This document shows, piece by piece, positions 20,816 to 35,700 of a stretch of 64,000 nucleotides of DNA; position 1 is the stretch's first letter; each line of letters opens with the position of its first letter. The stretch is taken from positions 22,112,652-22,176,651 of the forward strand of contig NC_083597.1 in NCBI RefSeq assembly GCF_020882245.1, in the 5' to 3' direction. A model generated the notes under the pieces. That model was not told where the DNA came from. It was given only the letters and a program-made list of their open reading frames with translations, and searched no databases. This DNA is from Rhopalosiphum padi (taxonomy: Eukaryota; Arthropoda; Insecta; Hemiptera; Aphididae). Both the position numbers and the translations under genes were made by a program.

Positions 20816-23800
20816 TATGTTCTATAGCTACTATATATTAAGTATATATATGTAATATACTCGAACGAAATGTTATAATATTTTTTTTTTTTTTGTATAA
20901 TATAATTAGTGACTTTTTAATATATTAAGACATATCGACTCGTGTATTATGTGGCCGACGCGGTGAAAAAAGTACAACTCTAACTTTGGTGTATAACTAA
21001 TATCATATACCTACTTGACGTAGATAACGCACACGTTGTTATATTCATTTAATGTAAATGCGTCATGAGGAATAACAATATGAAACGAGTATGGAAGGGA
21101 AAAGAAAACAGTTTTTTTAACATATGGTGTTCCAATACAATGTTGATTTCTTTTAAAGCAATTTTACCATAATATTTTTTTTTGTGTTCTATACATAAAT
21201 TATTGGATAAAAATTAACAACTACAATTATTTTATCTTATTATTGCTACAAGGAACCAAAATTATCTACATATATATATAATATATAATATATATATATA
21301 TATATAATTTTTTAACCCATTGAAACGCATAATATTTTTGGTAATATCGTTATAAGCATATCTAATTTTATCGAATAAATAGTTATAACATTAAGTAAAT
21401 GGACGGTCATTATTTTTGGTTAAACAAAAAATAAATAATAAATAAATAAAACATAAAAAAAATATACACACGATTAAGTGTTACTTATACAAAATAAAAG
21501 TAATACATATGGAACATAACAAACATCACAACCTTTAGCCTTAATGAAAATCAATCACATAAATATATATAATACAAATATATATGTCACACCCATTTCG
21601 TAAAATCGTTATTTTATTAAAGTGGATATATTTTTCGTACCTATACAAACTGTGAATAATACATTTTTCTACATGGCATGAATGATCTGCAATTATATAT
21701 ATACGAGTATTGTTACGAAATAAAATTTATTTATATAGACTAATCTATGGAAAAGTTTTCATAAAATTATTAGTTTATTTTATAAACATCATAAAAAATG
21801 TTCACAATCTGAACGTCTAATTATGAAAACCTATTATACATTACTATTTTGGAGTATATAATATACCTACTGAAAATAAGATCTGTAAAGTAAATTAAAT
21901 TATTCATATGTATTTTAACCGTTTAAATTATATTGTGACATTATATGCATTGACAATCATAGTTTTTTTTTTTTTTTTAATTTAAATTAAATTACAATTT
22001 TAGAGTGTAAAAAAAACTGATGTCCGTTTCATAAAGTTGACAAATAATCATTCATGAAGTGTAAAATAATGTTTTATTCACGCTGTGGATACTTTTCACT
22101 AAATGAGTATGACATTTATATATAATATGTAAACAAAACAAATAAAATAACTTACAATTTAAAAAGTTAACAAGTCTAAATAGCCCTTATATATTATTTA
22201 TTAAGTTAAAAATGTATTTATTATATTGTATAATTTCATAAATTAGCTATAACTTTAAGGACTAATATGCAGCTATTATATAATATTGTATATTAGTTTA
22301 ATATTATATAGCGATGAAAACCTGCAGGGGTAGCAATAAAGTTGGGTTGCACATTATTATATTATATATATATTTATGTATAATAATATACATAGGTATC
22401 TATCTAACATAAAGCTTCGTTTCGTATAAAATATTTTATTATGTATGAATGTATAAAAAAAATTGTTGAGAAAAAAATTTTTTAAAGAATTATATATTGT
22501 ATTCATCTATCCGTGTTTGTTGTAGAATGTGCTCGGGTTAGTGCCGCTGTCCAATGTTCAGTTACATCTGTCAGTTAAATGAAGAACAAAAACAAAAAAA
22601 AAATAAATAAATAAATAAATAAAATAAATAAACGTCGGAATCCGAGTGCAAAAAAAACTTGTACATTACGTACACACAAAAGACAATAAATCTTTTGTTT
22701 CTCTTTTTTATTTTCCTTCTTTTTTTTTTCGTAAGACGAAATTTTGCAGTTTGAAATAGAATTACATTTATAATGAAGTTTCGGTGTTTGGGTTTCTCGG
22801 AATCCCAGACGACAACAATATTTTTTTTAAGAAATGTTTTTCGTACTAACAATAATTATGCGTTTTTCGTATTTTAATCAACAAAACTAGCAGTATATAT
22901 ATATATATATATAGATATTTATATAATATATACCTACTGGACTTTCTTATAACTAATCAAAATATTATTGAAATCTCAACTGGAGAATGTTTTCGTATGT
23001 TCAATCACATTTTTCTTATTTACAAGGACAATTTATTATATTATATAGATACTGACGTAATGAAGCTAGATTATTCAAAACACGGTGCAGTCTGATGAAG
23101 GTTTTCATGTTGAAATCATGTTTTCAAAGGACTTGAAAAAATATTGTATCACCGTGATAGATTGCGAAATAAATTATACGTATAATCGATTAAAACATAG
23201 GTCAAATTTAAGGGCTCAATAATAATAATAATCGGTTTTAAAATCTAAAAATAGATTTGTATCAATATTAACGTATATATTTATACATTCAGTTATAATA
23301 TAACAGGTGTCCGGGAAACATTTAATCACATAAGGATTTTTTTTAAATATCATTGATGTATTTTGTTTAATGAAATTAATTTAGTTATTGTTACATAATA
23401 TGAACCACTTGACACTTGGTAGTAGTTTTCAAGAAAATGGCGGAAAACAGCGAAAAAAAAATTCTGAAGATTAATTATTACTCATGGAAGTAATCATTAC
23501 AGTGTATCAAGATTTCTGCTCATAATAATTGCTTTATAATTTTGAGGAAACAATAATTTGAAAACAGAAAAATGACTTTATTGAATATTTATCTTTTAAA
23601 TTAATTAATGTTTTTGCAATATTCTTGCGTTACACAGTTTTAGTAAAATGATTATAATACGTTTATTACAACGAATCGTCTGACAGACTTTTTTTTTTAT
23701 ATTTGTGACTGATTAAGAATATTGTTGTTTACTTATGGAGTATAATTAAATGATTCTAAATATATTTTTAATACTGCAGCTGTTATATTTTAATGAATAT

Positions 23801-25396
23801 TAGTGATTGTAGATTTTCGTGGTCAAGACCGTGTTACTACGATTTACTTACCGATGTAATAGTATTGTTTCGACGCGTCACTATCCGAAATTATTTGTAT
23901 CGTTTCTAATGGTATTTTGTTTCTTTTTTTGTTTTGAATCTGCAAACAAAAATCCACACCCCCACCGTGTACTGTATACGATCAAACTGCAAAAAACATT
24001 AAACAATAATGATCGGTATAATGTCTATTTATCACAAATAAACAATACATCGATAATATAATGTACTAAGAACATAATACGCTGTTAATTGTGTATTACG
24101 TTGTTCTTCTTTAGTTTATGTAGTAATTTGTGTACAATTTCGATGAGCAAATAGCAATAATAAAACTATTGAAATCAATTGTGTATGATTTATAACGAAT
24201 AAAAAATCACCCAGAGACCGGACAAACTATTTAATAAGATACGCAATATTTAAATTAATTATACTATGCAAAGAAAAAAAAATTAAAAGTAATACGTTTT
24301 TATTTAAAATTTAACGATTCTGAACAAAACTGCTAGGAATTTAATAACAGATTACGATATAAAATGATATTAACCTAACCTTTTTTTAATACCTAAACGT
24401 TTAAAATTGTATAAAATATATTTATAAAATCATGAGGATAATGTTGTGTACGGCAAAAATTAATTCAAATTTAAAATAATTAAAAAACTTATTACAGTAA
24501 AAATTATATAATTTGTATATTTATAAATTGCGCTTTATAGTTATTTTACGTTAAACTTAATTTACATGATTTTACTATATTATAAATTTGAACAGCATCA
24601 CGTAATAGTTAAAATCTCATTCGAAATGTTTTTATTAAGCTTATACAACATGTAAAAATCAAAATTATCCACTCACAATAATGAGAATTTAATATTTGAA
24701 AAATATTTATAGGCTCGAGTTCAGTTCAGAATAATTTTGTGAAATAAGACTGTTATTGTAATCGTATGATATACACTGTTACTATGTGTCCAGTTTGTAT
24801 AATTTAAATTAAATTGCCAACAAATTGTTACGCATTAACTGAAGTGTGAAAGTATCTTAAATAATATTTATAACGCTTATCGATATTGTCAACAAAGTTT
24901 AAAGTTAAGTTTTTGTGAGTTGGTGTTATTATAAAATCCCGTGTTAGTAGAAGCGACTAATAACGTGAACCCTAAATTGCGTTAGTAAAATATATAATTA
25001 TGTTATTCAAAGCAAAATAAGAATAATATTGTTAATAATCGGTATTTGTTTGTTTTTTATTTATTTGTTTGTTTTTGTTTTTTTTTTGTTTTTTTTTTTT
25101 TAATAATAACTTTACCTTTCTTGTGTTTGGGAGCGATTCAAATGACTCGTCCAGTTCATGTGTAAAATGTACGTAACAATTGTTGGGATAAATAGTTATT
25201 TTACACATCATTCACCCGCCACTTCCGAAAAAGGGGTAAAAAGCGAAAATAAAACATAATGCAGCGGTTGATCGTTGGCTAAAAAAATTATATAAATTTG
25301 TTCCATTCCTTGGTAACTGTATCGCAGTATAACTTGGCAAAGAATATAGGAAGCTTATACCACACAAATGTACCAAAAAAAGAATTCGTAAAAAAT

Positions 25397-25441
25397 AATA
25401 ATAATAATAATATTAATAATAATAATAATAATAATAATAAT
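25397..25441. repeat. (AAT)n microsatellite
   Basis: Imperfect AAT array, probably within the 3' untranslated region of the vein gene. It creates a spurious poly-Asn open frame. Confidence 0.9.
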
Positions 25442-25692
25442 CATAAAAAAATAATAATAATCAAGCGAAATAAAAAGACTGTTCACCGTTTTTTTTTTAT
25501 CAGAATACTGTACAAGTCATTTTATTTACACAATAAAGTATTATCAAAAATAAATAATTAATAAAGTATAAATAAATAAATTAAAAAATAATAATTATAA
25601 TCCGCAAAATTATTCGTGAATTTGTTTCAATTTTACACGTAAGTAAAATTCATATAGGAGTTGTGACTAGATGTAAGTGATCCAAAATAATA

Positions 25693-25719
25693 ATTATAAT
25701 AATAATAATAATAATAATC

Positions 25720-25751
<32 letters not shown>
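25693..25751. repeat. (AAT)n microsatellite
   Basis: AAT array interrupted by one CAT unit, about 240-300 nt past the vein stop codon. On the mRNA strand it is a U-rich ATT array. Confidence 0.9.
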
Positions 25752-25754
<3 letters not shown>

Positions 25755-25988
25755 TTTTTGATAAAAAAAAAAATGATATATAATATACAAATGGTATATT
25801 ATGTACATAAAAAAATTACTTTGATTATAACACTTTTGGCCCAGAAAAAAAATTTACTAAATTTAAAAAAAATCTTTGGTAAAAATTTTGAATAAATTTC
25901 GATAATTTAAAAAAAATAATAATATATATATATTTATATATATAATATGTATATTATATTAAATTAAATTTGCATATATAATATAAAC

Positions 25989-26112
25989 CTAACAATAATA
26001 GGATCCAGACAAGCCTAGTTTACAGAAATAAGTCAAAGACGGGGCATACATACTGCTTTTGTTAACAATGTCTTTGTTCTCACACCGTTGACCTTTGAAG
26101 CCTTCGGCGCAC
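25989..26112 (-). CDS. vn: vein exon 5 (end of the EGF domain and C-terminus)
   Basis: The acceptor is AAATTTCAG. The 124-nt exon codes residues 165-205 and a TAG stop. CQCAEGFKGQRCENK completes EGF Cys 5 and 6. The tail after the EGF domain holds two more cysteines (195 and 205, the latter the last residue) and no hydrophobic anchor. The EGF-splitting intron sits between Cys4 and Cys5, a position common in EGFR ligands. Confidence 0.93.
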
Positions 26113-29100
26113 CTGAAATTTGAAAAGTGCTGTTTTTAATACGATTTAAAAGTTGATTTTTGAAAGTCAGGCGAAACAAAATAACCTATATCATTATTAC
26201 AATAATCACATAATACCATATTATTGTAATTGGTATTACAACGATACGCCTTAGACATGTTTACATACTTTACAATATTGTAAATCTGCTTTTAATAAAC
26301 TATATATATTTTACTCACTGGCAAACGAGCTCTCCGATGGTTTCGTAGAACGTACAAGTGCCCCCGTTCAGACAATATACGAGATCTGCTGGACAGGGAC
26401 CGCCGACCAACGGCCACAGGGCTGTCGCTGTAAAACGAATTAATGGTTAAACAATAACTCAATTATAAAATAAGAAACGAGAAAAACAATTGGATTGCAT
26501 TTTTATATAATATGCAGCAAGGCAATTTTATACTGTAAACATCTGCTGTTGCGACGTACATATGCTTTTGAAAATAACGTTTTGGCAAAACGCACTTTTA
26601 CCGTGACATACTTTTCAATGTTATTAAATTTGTCAACGAGATTATACAGATTTTTATTGCATCTGCAAAAGCATCCTGATTATAGAACTCGATATAGAAA
26701 ATAGAGGAATTAAATTAGATGTGGAAACGTTCTTCTATTTTATACCTAATATAATATGGTTAAATTTAATAAAAAACACCGAAGTTCAATATTTAATTGA
26801 TAATATATTATGCAGTAGTAAGAATAAGAACATTATAAGACGTATAAGTATAATATTATTTCGTATACTAACTCAAATCTTTTGCTATAACACTCTTTGT
26901 ATTCATACAAACGTTTGTCAATAAAATAAATCAAAACCGTATTATTTTTAGTTTCATAAGTCATGTTTTACGATTTCTATTTGTTAACTAAATCTTCAAA
27001 GATGCGCTGAAATTTGAAAGAATCAAAAAGTTCAAATAATCATGATTCTAAACGGTGGTTTTACAAAATAAGTACTGTATATGTTATTAGACTCGATATT
27101 TCAAATATGTTAGTTACATTTACATACATGGTTTTGGAACACTGCAGATTCCTTTAACCGGAAAAAATGTTTTTAGAAAAATATTATATTTACAACATCA
27201 ATAAAAGTAAAATATTTCATTATAGAACACTAGAACAGTTCGCATTCGACACTTTAATATTTTACACTGGGTATTTATTATTATGTCGTTAGAAAATTCT
27301 ATAAAATGTGTACCCAGAAAAAAGGGGTAAATTTATATTTTTATTACGTTTACTAATAACAAATCGTAAAGTTATTTGGATTCAGAAAATATATAACTGT
27401 GTCGATCAAAAGATAAATAAAGTTTTTTTATAGACTATAAAAATAATTAATATGTTTAGTACCTATATAGATACATTACTAAATAAATGAATTTGCAATA
27501 TCACATGTTTCTTACAAGGCAAATAATATATTTATACTCGTGTATATTTACTATATAGGAAGTAGTAGAAGTGTGTCCGAACTAAAGGGCTGTTCCGATT
27601 CATGAAACAGTAGTTGTACATAAGAAAAAAAAATAAAACGAAGTAAAAAAAATATACGCAGAAACTCGCAATAGCAAATAATGTATTATTAAGTGTTATT
27701 ATTATAACGCGTGTAATAATCGTATACAATATGAGGTCAATAGCCAGTGGCCCGTAAGGATTATTTTCGCTTGTCGCGCAAAAAAAAAAAATAAAAATAT
27801 ATATATATACTTTTAAAAAACAAAATATCACCCGATAAATAAAATAAAAAAAAATATTAATACCAGCTATGTGGCTACTAAAATAACTATAATTTATCGT
27901 AGTTATACCATTATAGGTAGAGTATATAACGTATAAACTGTATTACCTACTTATTGGTTATAATCACGTTCACATTTTTATTTTATACCTACCTACTTTT
28001 ATATTTCTAACAATATCAGTAAGGACGACGAAAATGTATGATGATTGTATAAAGTTCACAAAATGATAGGTGCTTTACATCCACGGAAAATAAAATAATA
28101 ATTGTACCAAAATCATACCATAACATATTAATTAATACTTAATTATTAGTCTACCAAGATAAAAAAAAAAAATAATTACATTGACTACAAAGATTATATT
28201 TTAAATTTACTATTTGACGTGTTGGAATAGGTTTAAATCGGTAGTTAATACACACAAATTAAAAACGATTAGCTATTCGTTTCGATTTTTTTATCTCTAA
28301 AACCTTAATACATTTAATTAAAACAAAATATTATGATATGTATGCATGTTCATTATTCATATTGAATACAGGTGACTAAGCAACCAATTATTGAAATCCA
28401 AAGTATTATAATTACACGTATAGCCATATAGGTAAGTATTATGACTTAAGAGCTCTGAAGCTCTTGATGAATTAATAATATAATTTCAACATATTAGTTT
28501 TAAATCATTGAAAATATTTAGAACTGCAAGAGATACTTATTAATAACTAGTAACAGCACATATTTTGTGCATAAATTGTATGTTCATTATTCACAAGGTT
28601 GAATCAAAACTAAATTAGATTATATTTATTAGTTTAACGAAATAATAATATGTTATTTAACACTTTAACAGTGGTCGATGAAACTTATTACATCTTAAAC
28701 ACCAATAAAAGCTTTCTCATTCATAAATTAATTATTGTTATGAGTTCTAATTCCATCTGCGTATACTAAAATATGCCAAGTGTAATTAATGTGAATGTCG
28801 ATGCAATTATAACAAAATATACTTTTAATGAGATCTAAAATTTAATATGATTAGTTGTTTAGATAAACGGCATATTATATCGATGATAATTGATATTATT
28901 GTACTACGAATAAAATTAACAATGATGTCTCCTAAAGACATTTTCAACATTCTTAGCGAATTTTAATCTAATTTATAAATATATTCACGCGTATTTTAAT
29001 CATTATACGTATATGTTTAAAATGACATAGATCGATATGCAATTACAAATATAAGAAAAACAATTTAAAATCATAACACGTTTCGTAAAACACAACCGTT

Positions 29101-29729
29101 ACACTTGTATAATAATAGATACTATTGAATGGCACACCGAAGCGGACCGACTCCGGTACCGGACCCCCCACCTTGTAGAACAGTAATTTGTTAATAAAAA
29201 ACAATTTAAATTAACATTATTTTTGTTTATTTTACGAACCTAAGCAATAAATAATTACTATAATGTTTCATATCTGTTTTATCTAAATTTAAATGTATAT
29301 TAATAATAAAAAAAAATATATATAATGGAAATAAATATTAGTCGATTGGACACACCAAGAGAAACATAAAACATCCTAGTTGCATCACTGATGATTTATC
29401 ACTATTATTAAAGTCGTAACAGCTATTGATTAACATGGACAGAGAAAAACTAAGCCGAATTGTTTTTGTCAGTGTAAGCGTTTATACAATTATGAACGTT
29501 TCCGGGCGTAATCGAATCGCGTTCTCTAAAATTATTTATTCCGCTCACCCACTATATAGTTTCTTCGCGGCGCAGATTTCGACTGACAGATGCCCTCGCA
29601 GACTGGTTCGCTCAGCACGATATGATGAGATTTTTAAATTACCGAGATCTACGAAGATTTTGAAAAGTTTATTTTATCGTAAAAACGGAATTCGAGAAAA
29701 TTATTAAGTTGTTTGGGCACATGATGATG

Positions 29730-29778
<49 letters not shown>

Positions 29779-32700
29779 AACGATATTACTCAGAGTTCGA
29801 TCAACACTTATCCCCTTCACCCCCGTAACCCATGGCGAGCGGGTGGTCGTCGTCGTGTGCGTGCACTGAAAACCCATTGGTTTTGGGCGTTATTCGTGCG
29901 CGCCGGTCTGTAATTATAACGTCCGCGCGTTGCCCACGTCGTCGTTTCGCGGCGATTTTACTCGTTTCGAAAGTATCGCATTATCGCGACAACGACGTCT
30001 CCGGACGATATCGGGAACCGAAACAGCCAATAAGGTCTGTTATTATCAGAGCCGACTGCCAAACGGACGAAATGTCGTCGTAATTGGTCGTCTGTAGCTG
30101 TACGAGACATATTATAATGTATAGGTATGTTATTTATTGCCATCGTAATAATATTTGCCGACGAAACAATCATATTATTATCATATAATATTATCCTAAA
30201 CCGAAAAAAATGTCTAGTAATAATTTAAATGGGAGTAGATACGAAATGTTTCATTTCCATTAGAAAACCGGTTATGAGGCTATAAGCACGTCATATAATA
30301 TAATATGATTGATTATGGTCAGGTGATTTTATCTACAAATACGAGGATGACTACTGAGGTCTTATTTATTTCCTATAATTTATTTACGACTCGTGCGTAT
30401 ATTTACGTTTTCGATATGATAATAATATTATGTAAACATCAATAAAATTATTTTTTTTTATCGGTGCACAACACAACACTCTGCCGATACCTAATAACAT
30501 AATCTAGTGAATCTAGTGACTAATAGTGAGTATACTATTCTCAAAGGTAGGCATCGATTAGTTTAAAATTATTTTTTTTTTAATTTATAATAATAACTAG
30601 TCAATTAATTTTGTAGTTTTTCATAAGTATAATTTGTTTAGGTTAATTTTCTATTGAAAAAATTAAATATATTATACAATGTAAAATGTAAAAAAATAAA
30701 TGGCAAACATAAGATTTGCCTAGACAATTATTAAAGAATGTAACAAAGAGAAATATAGCAGGATACAATTGAATTTTAAAAACCCGAAAGTTGCACTATC
30801 ACTACGATTTGACTAGTGTGGTAACTAACTTAGTGTGGTAACGATAAAATAATTAATTACCTCAATTTTAACTTGGAAAAATTAATGATTTTATCCATAT
30901 TAACCTTACATTTTTAGAGTAAAGTATATATTATTTGGAAACTTTTAATTTTAAAAGCTTAATGTTTCGAACATACAATTTTATCATTTCAAATTGATTT
31001 TTTTATTAATTTTTCCACTTTTGAATATTCTATTGTGACGAATATCTATTACTACAGACCTGTTTATAATATTCATTTTTAAAAAAAATTTTTAATTTAA
31101 ATCTGTATTAATTCGTACAATTTATAATATAAATCACATATCATTTGAAACGACGTGCAGTTCAAATTAATAAAAAAAAAATGTTCATAACTTTACCTAT
31201 ACCTAAATATACATATATATATATATATACACTTCCGTGTATATACATCACCGTGTTTAAAAATAATACGACCGCAAAGCTTAAGCTGTCCAAACGCACC
31301 TAATAATATTATTATCACGAACGGATAAAATCACAAAAATGTAATAATATTATTATTATAAATGCGAGAGCACGCACACACGGCGAATACGACGTACGGA
31401 CGTCGTACAGTACACCGCACACCCGGACCAGGTGCGGTGGGGTGTGCGCCCGCGCGTTCTAAACGGTTCTAAAAACCGGGCGCCCGCCACAGCCGAAGCC
31501 GCCGACTCTGCCCAGCACGCAAACAGCCCGAGGATAACCCAATTACCGTCGCGCGCCGACCGCCGCCGCCTTTCTGATGGATTGTTTACATTATTGAATC
31601 TCGCCTGTATGTCTGCCGCCGCGCTGGGCCAACCGCCGCCGCCGCCGCCGCCGACGTCGTCGCCGCACTCACGCACACCCACACACACACGCGCGGGCGC
31701 GCGCGCGCATACAAACACACGCAGACACGCACCCGCACGCACGCAGTCCGTGTACAGTCCACGACGACGCACCCCCCAGCGGGAGACTTTTTCTACGAAT
31801 TTTTTTTTTTTTATGTCGTCCGCGCGTTCGTTATTTACATTTTTAATTTTTAACGCCGTTTTTCGGATTTGATGCCAGGACACGTTTCGTATTTTCATAA
31901 TTTCCTCGTTGCGCGTTTGTATATTAAAATTTGAAATAATATTATACACGAGTGAGGCAGCATGCATGATTTTGTAGCGATTCCACTCTTTTTTTTTTTA
32001 ATCTAATAATACATTTATTCAAAATCAGATTTTTAAAATGTTTAAATATCACGTAAAGATCATAACATATTATCGAACTATCGAGCTTTCTTTGTACTAG
32101 GTAGATATTTAATAGGAGTGTCCCGTGAAGATAGGAATTTTCGTTTTTCAAATCAGAAATTCTGCAGAACCCAACTATTTTACTGTGAGTTATTCAACTC
32201 TGTGCAACTGTGTACTAAAGATGATGATAGGACAGCGATCGATGGCGATTTTAAAATTTTAGTAATTATTATCCTTGATATATAAATGAGATAGTTGAAA
32301 ATCTATTCGTTCGAATTTTGATTTAGAACATTGGGTACAAAAGTTTTTTCAAACATTTACCCCTCCAAACAATTTACATAGTAAAAAATTGAAAAACAGG
32401 ATATGTATCGTCATTGAATTCTCGCTTTAAGTGGTACAAAAAACCTCAATATTTTAAAAATATGGTCTTATATAGATAGTCTTTAAAAATAGTCGAAATA
32501 TTCCAAAAATCAGAATTTGAATAAATTCATGAAAACATGAAAATGCGCTTTCTTGGTGGAATCGTCCTGTATATATTATTAACGTTATTATATTAATTAT
32601 TGCAGCACTTTTCAGTAGGTATCTCAATATCATAACTTTATTATTTCGACAAACAATAATGCTTTCATTTTTTTCGATATATATTTGTAGTGGTCGAAAG

Positions 32701-35700
32701 GCCACTCATTGAACGAAAATTTGGCTCTGTTTATAAGGAGCTTATTTGACTTATTTGAGTGTTTCCTGGTACAGGTTTACGTCTTAAATTAAGGTTTTTT
32801 TTGGTTTTGTATTTTTAACAAGGAAAACGAATCGGTAATTTACTTGTATGCGGTCTATAATTAACATCGAATATAATATTGCATCTGGTGAATGAAATTA
32901 TACGGAATAATTAGGTATATTTTCATAAATTATAAATGTTATTATTATAATTTTATAATGCTGTGTTCGATAATTGGGTTAGCCGAATTAAAATCGTTTA
33001 CGATTAACATAATAATATTAAGAAGTTTAGCCAATGATGTAGACGTTGTGCATGCCTGTGTTGGCTATTATACCGGTTGGGCGGATTGTTCGATTGTAAT
33101 TTTATCAAAATTCACGGCGTAAACATAAATACATAATAAAATGTAGTCTGATATTATAATAACACCGGATCTATGAGAAAGCAGTGCGAGTAACAAGTAA
33201 CGACGACGTTACGACGTCGACGACATTAAACAGAATATTATTACGATGGAACAAATGGTTCAGGCTCGGTTCCGAGGTCGGTAAAGTAAAAACAAAAAAT
33301 ATATATTTATATATTTAAACGACGTCGCCGCCGTATGATCACACAAATAATTCCCACACATAAATTTAATCATAAAGTTAATTAGTGGTTTGCAACCCTT
33401 TTCGAATGAGACGTTACAAATACTACGTCTATAATATTAACGGGTGAAACGACCGTCGGTCGCTTTATTATATATATACCATATGTCTATACATACATAG
33501 ACCAGGTAGGATTCCGCTCGAGGGGATATAATAAGAACCCAATCGCATACTATTTATAACGACGGGGCTTAACGAGTCTCGGTGTTCGGAGTTTAAACAA
33601 GAAAACATTACTCGTGGCTGCCGAAAAATCTCGAGATACTCGTATTGCCAGCTAGCTAGGCATATTATTATAACACAAGACGTGTTAAGCGATAATATTA
33701 TTGTCTATATTTCGGTATCGAATCAATTTCCATTACGATGATATATTTTACGTAAATATGATTTAGAATCCTATTGAAGTTACCTAAGCCAGTGTTTCTC
33801 AACCAATGTATCGCCGAATAAGTCCAAATGTGTTACCAAATACAATAAATGACAAAAAATATACAAACATTTTTGACAAGGTTTACAAAAACTTTAATAC
33901 CCAATAGGTATTTGATAATATTTCTATAATGAATAAAAATAAGTTATCTGTTATCGACATATTCTATATAATCAATTAAAATTAAATAATAAATATTATC
34001 CACTATTCTTATTTTTTTATTGTTTCTCGCCAACTATGAAATATTTTAATAATGTGTCGCCATTCACACATAATTTCTAATATTTATTAATTCAGTCAAT
34101 TTTTTGTTTATTCGGCGGTATGTTTGTCGAGTAAACTATAAGTTATTATTTTTTTTTTGTTTAACCCTTAAGTTATACATATGTAATGATTGATATTTAA
34201 GGTGAAATTCGTGATTTATAATTTAAATAACAATGTTTCAAATTAATAAAATATTTGAATGTTAGTAAATTGCAGCATGAACATTTTAAATATTTAAACT
34301 TCCGAGTAATTTCCAAATTTGTTGGTATAATTCTGCACACACTCGTTATAATTTTTGGATTGACAGTAAAAAGTGTTCATTACTACACTAGTATTATATA
34401 GTATACACGTGGTGTAGATAATGTAAGTTTGTATTGCCTTCGATTAAATCAATGTATCTCCTAAAATAAGTGATATTCGTCGAAAAACATAACGTACTCG
34501 TCGTATTATAAAATGGTAGTCAGCTGGTATAAACAAAACCGCGTTTAAATATTGTATTGTTGTTTTATCGGAAGCACAATTAATATTGACCGAAAAGACG
34601 ATTGGCTATTAAACAAAATCATCTCTACAATATATACCGCAGACTGTCTGTATATACACACGATATAACCGCAGTAGGTATATACGCGTAATATATATAA
34701 CTATTATAACTATATAGGAGGTACACACGTTATTACTTATTAGTATATCGGGAGTGGACTTGAGCACGTACGAGTTCACATTGATTGAAACACATCGAGC
34801 AGATGGTGTGTGTGTGTGTGTGTGCGCTCGCGCGCGCGAGAGAGAACGGCCACCGCGATCGGCGACCACACGTGATACGAGTCTGACCAGTGTATGTGTG
34901 TGTGTGTGTGTGCGTGTGCGCCTCCCGTTGCCGCCTCTCGACCTGCGCGGGGGGCCCCGCGGCACCGTCGGACACACACACACACACTCACTCACACACA
35001 GTCACAATACGGAGGTAGTGTGTTTATTTAGCGTTTACACTATCATTTGGGACTTGTGGAAATTGGGTCGTTAGCGGTAGGAATTCGTTGTTGTTGATGT
35101 TTTTTATTTATTTATTTATTTTTATTTTTTTGACAATAACATTTTAATTTATCTTAAAAATCATTTTCTAGTAAAACGAGTAGCCCCGTTTTCATCCACG
35201 TAATGTCGTAATGTAAGTGTATACACGCACGTATACGTATTATAATATCATATTATTACAGGTATAGTATACCGACCGAAACAATTACAACGGCAACGCG
35301 ACTTTGGCGTATTGATGATATTATTATTGCCGACGAAAATCAATCGTAATCACATAATTTGTATACGTTTGTATAAGTGTTATTCGTCTACAATAATCAT
35401 TGATTTATTGTTTTATATCTTGTGAACATATTAATTACAATATCTGTATGGGAATCGGCCGAACACGAATTACAATATTATCTATCTGATATTTTATAGC
35501 AACAGAGGACGATTGTACAACTGATCTTGTACTGGAAACGATAACTTTTACTTGTCGCATGTAGATAGAAAAGATCATCACGAGGAGGCATATAAGTGCT
35601 TCATTACTTCTACGAAAGTTTTAGTTACGCCTTAATAGAATTTATTATAAAACCATATTATTTCATTTATTTTAACTTTTGATTTTGAACATGGAAATTC

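Larger units (their letters stand above)
20816..25988. other. Interval between the PI-PLC X and vein genes
   Basis: About 5.2 kb holding the 5' flank of the PI-PLC gene and, on its right side, the 3' untranslated region of the vein gene. It is AT-rich, with (TA)n tracts near 21272-21305 and 22895-22911, a T-rich run at 25045-25102, and AAT microsatellites. A possible single transposon end (ACAGGTGTCCGGGAAAC) is at 23305. No further gene was supported. A minus-strand AATAAA at 25521-25526 is a candidate vein polyadenylation signal. Confidence 0.5.

Noticed and set aside
25298..25561. 87-codon poly-Asn frame
   Set aside because: It is an AAT microsatellite read in frame, located in the probable 3' untranslated region of vein on the other strand.
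27532..27831. 99-codon minus-strand frame with a signal-peptide-like start
   Set aside because: The hydrophobic start comes from a TATATA/A-run tract, and no splice or domain evidence supports it.
31356..31967. 203-codon minus-strand frame
   Set aside because: It runs through CpG-rich repeats and T-runs, is matched by an equally long frame on the other strand, and has no domain or fitting splice sites.
34609..35074. Four overlapping open frames on both strands
   Set aside because: All arise from GT/CA and CG dinucleotide repeats giving poly-Cys-Val and poly-His-Thr.
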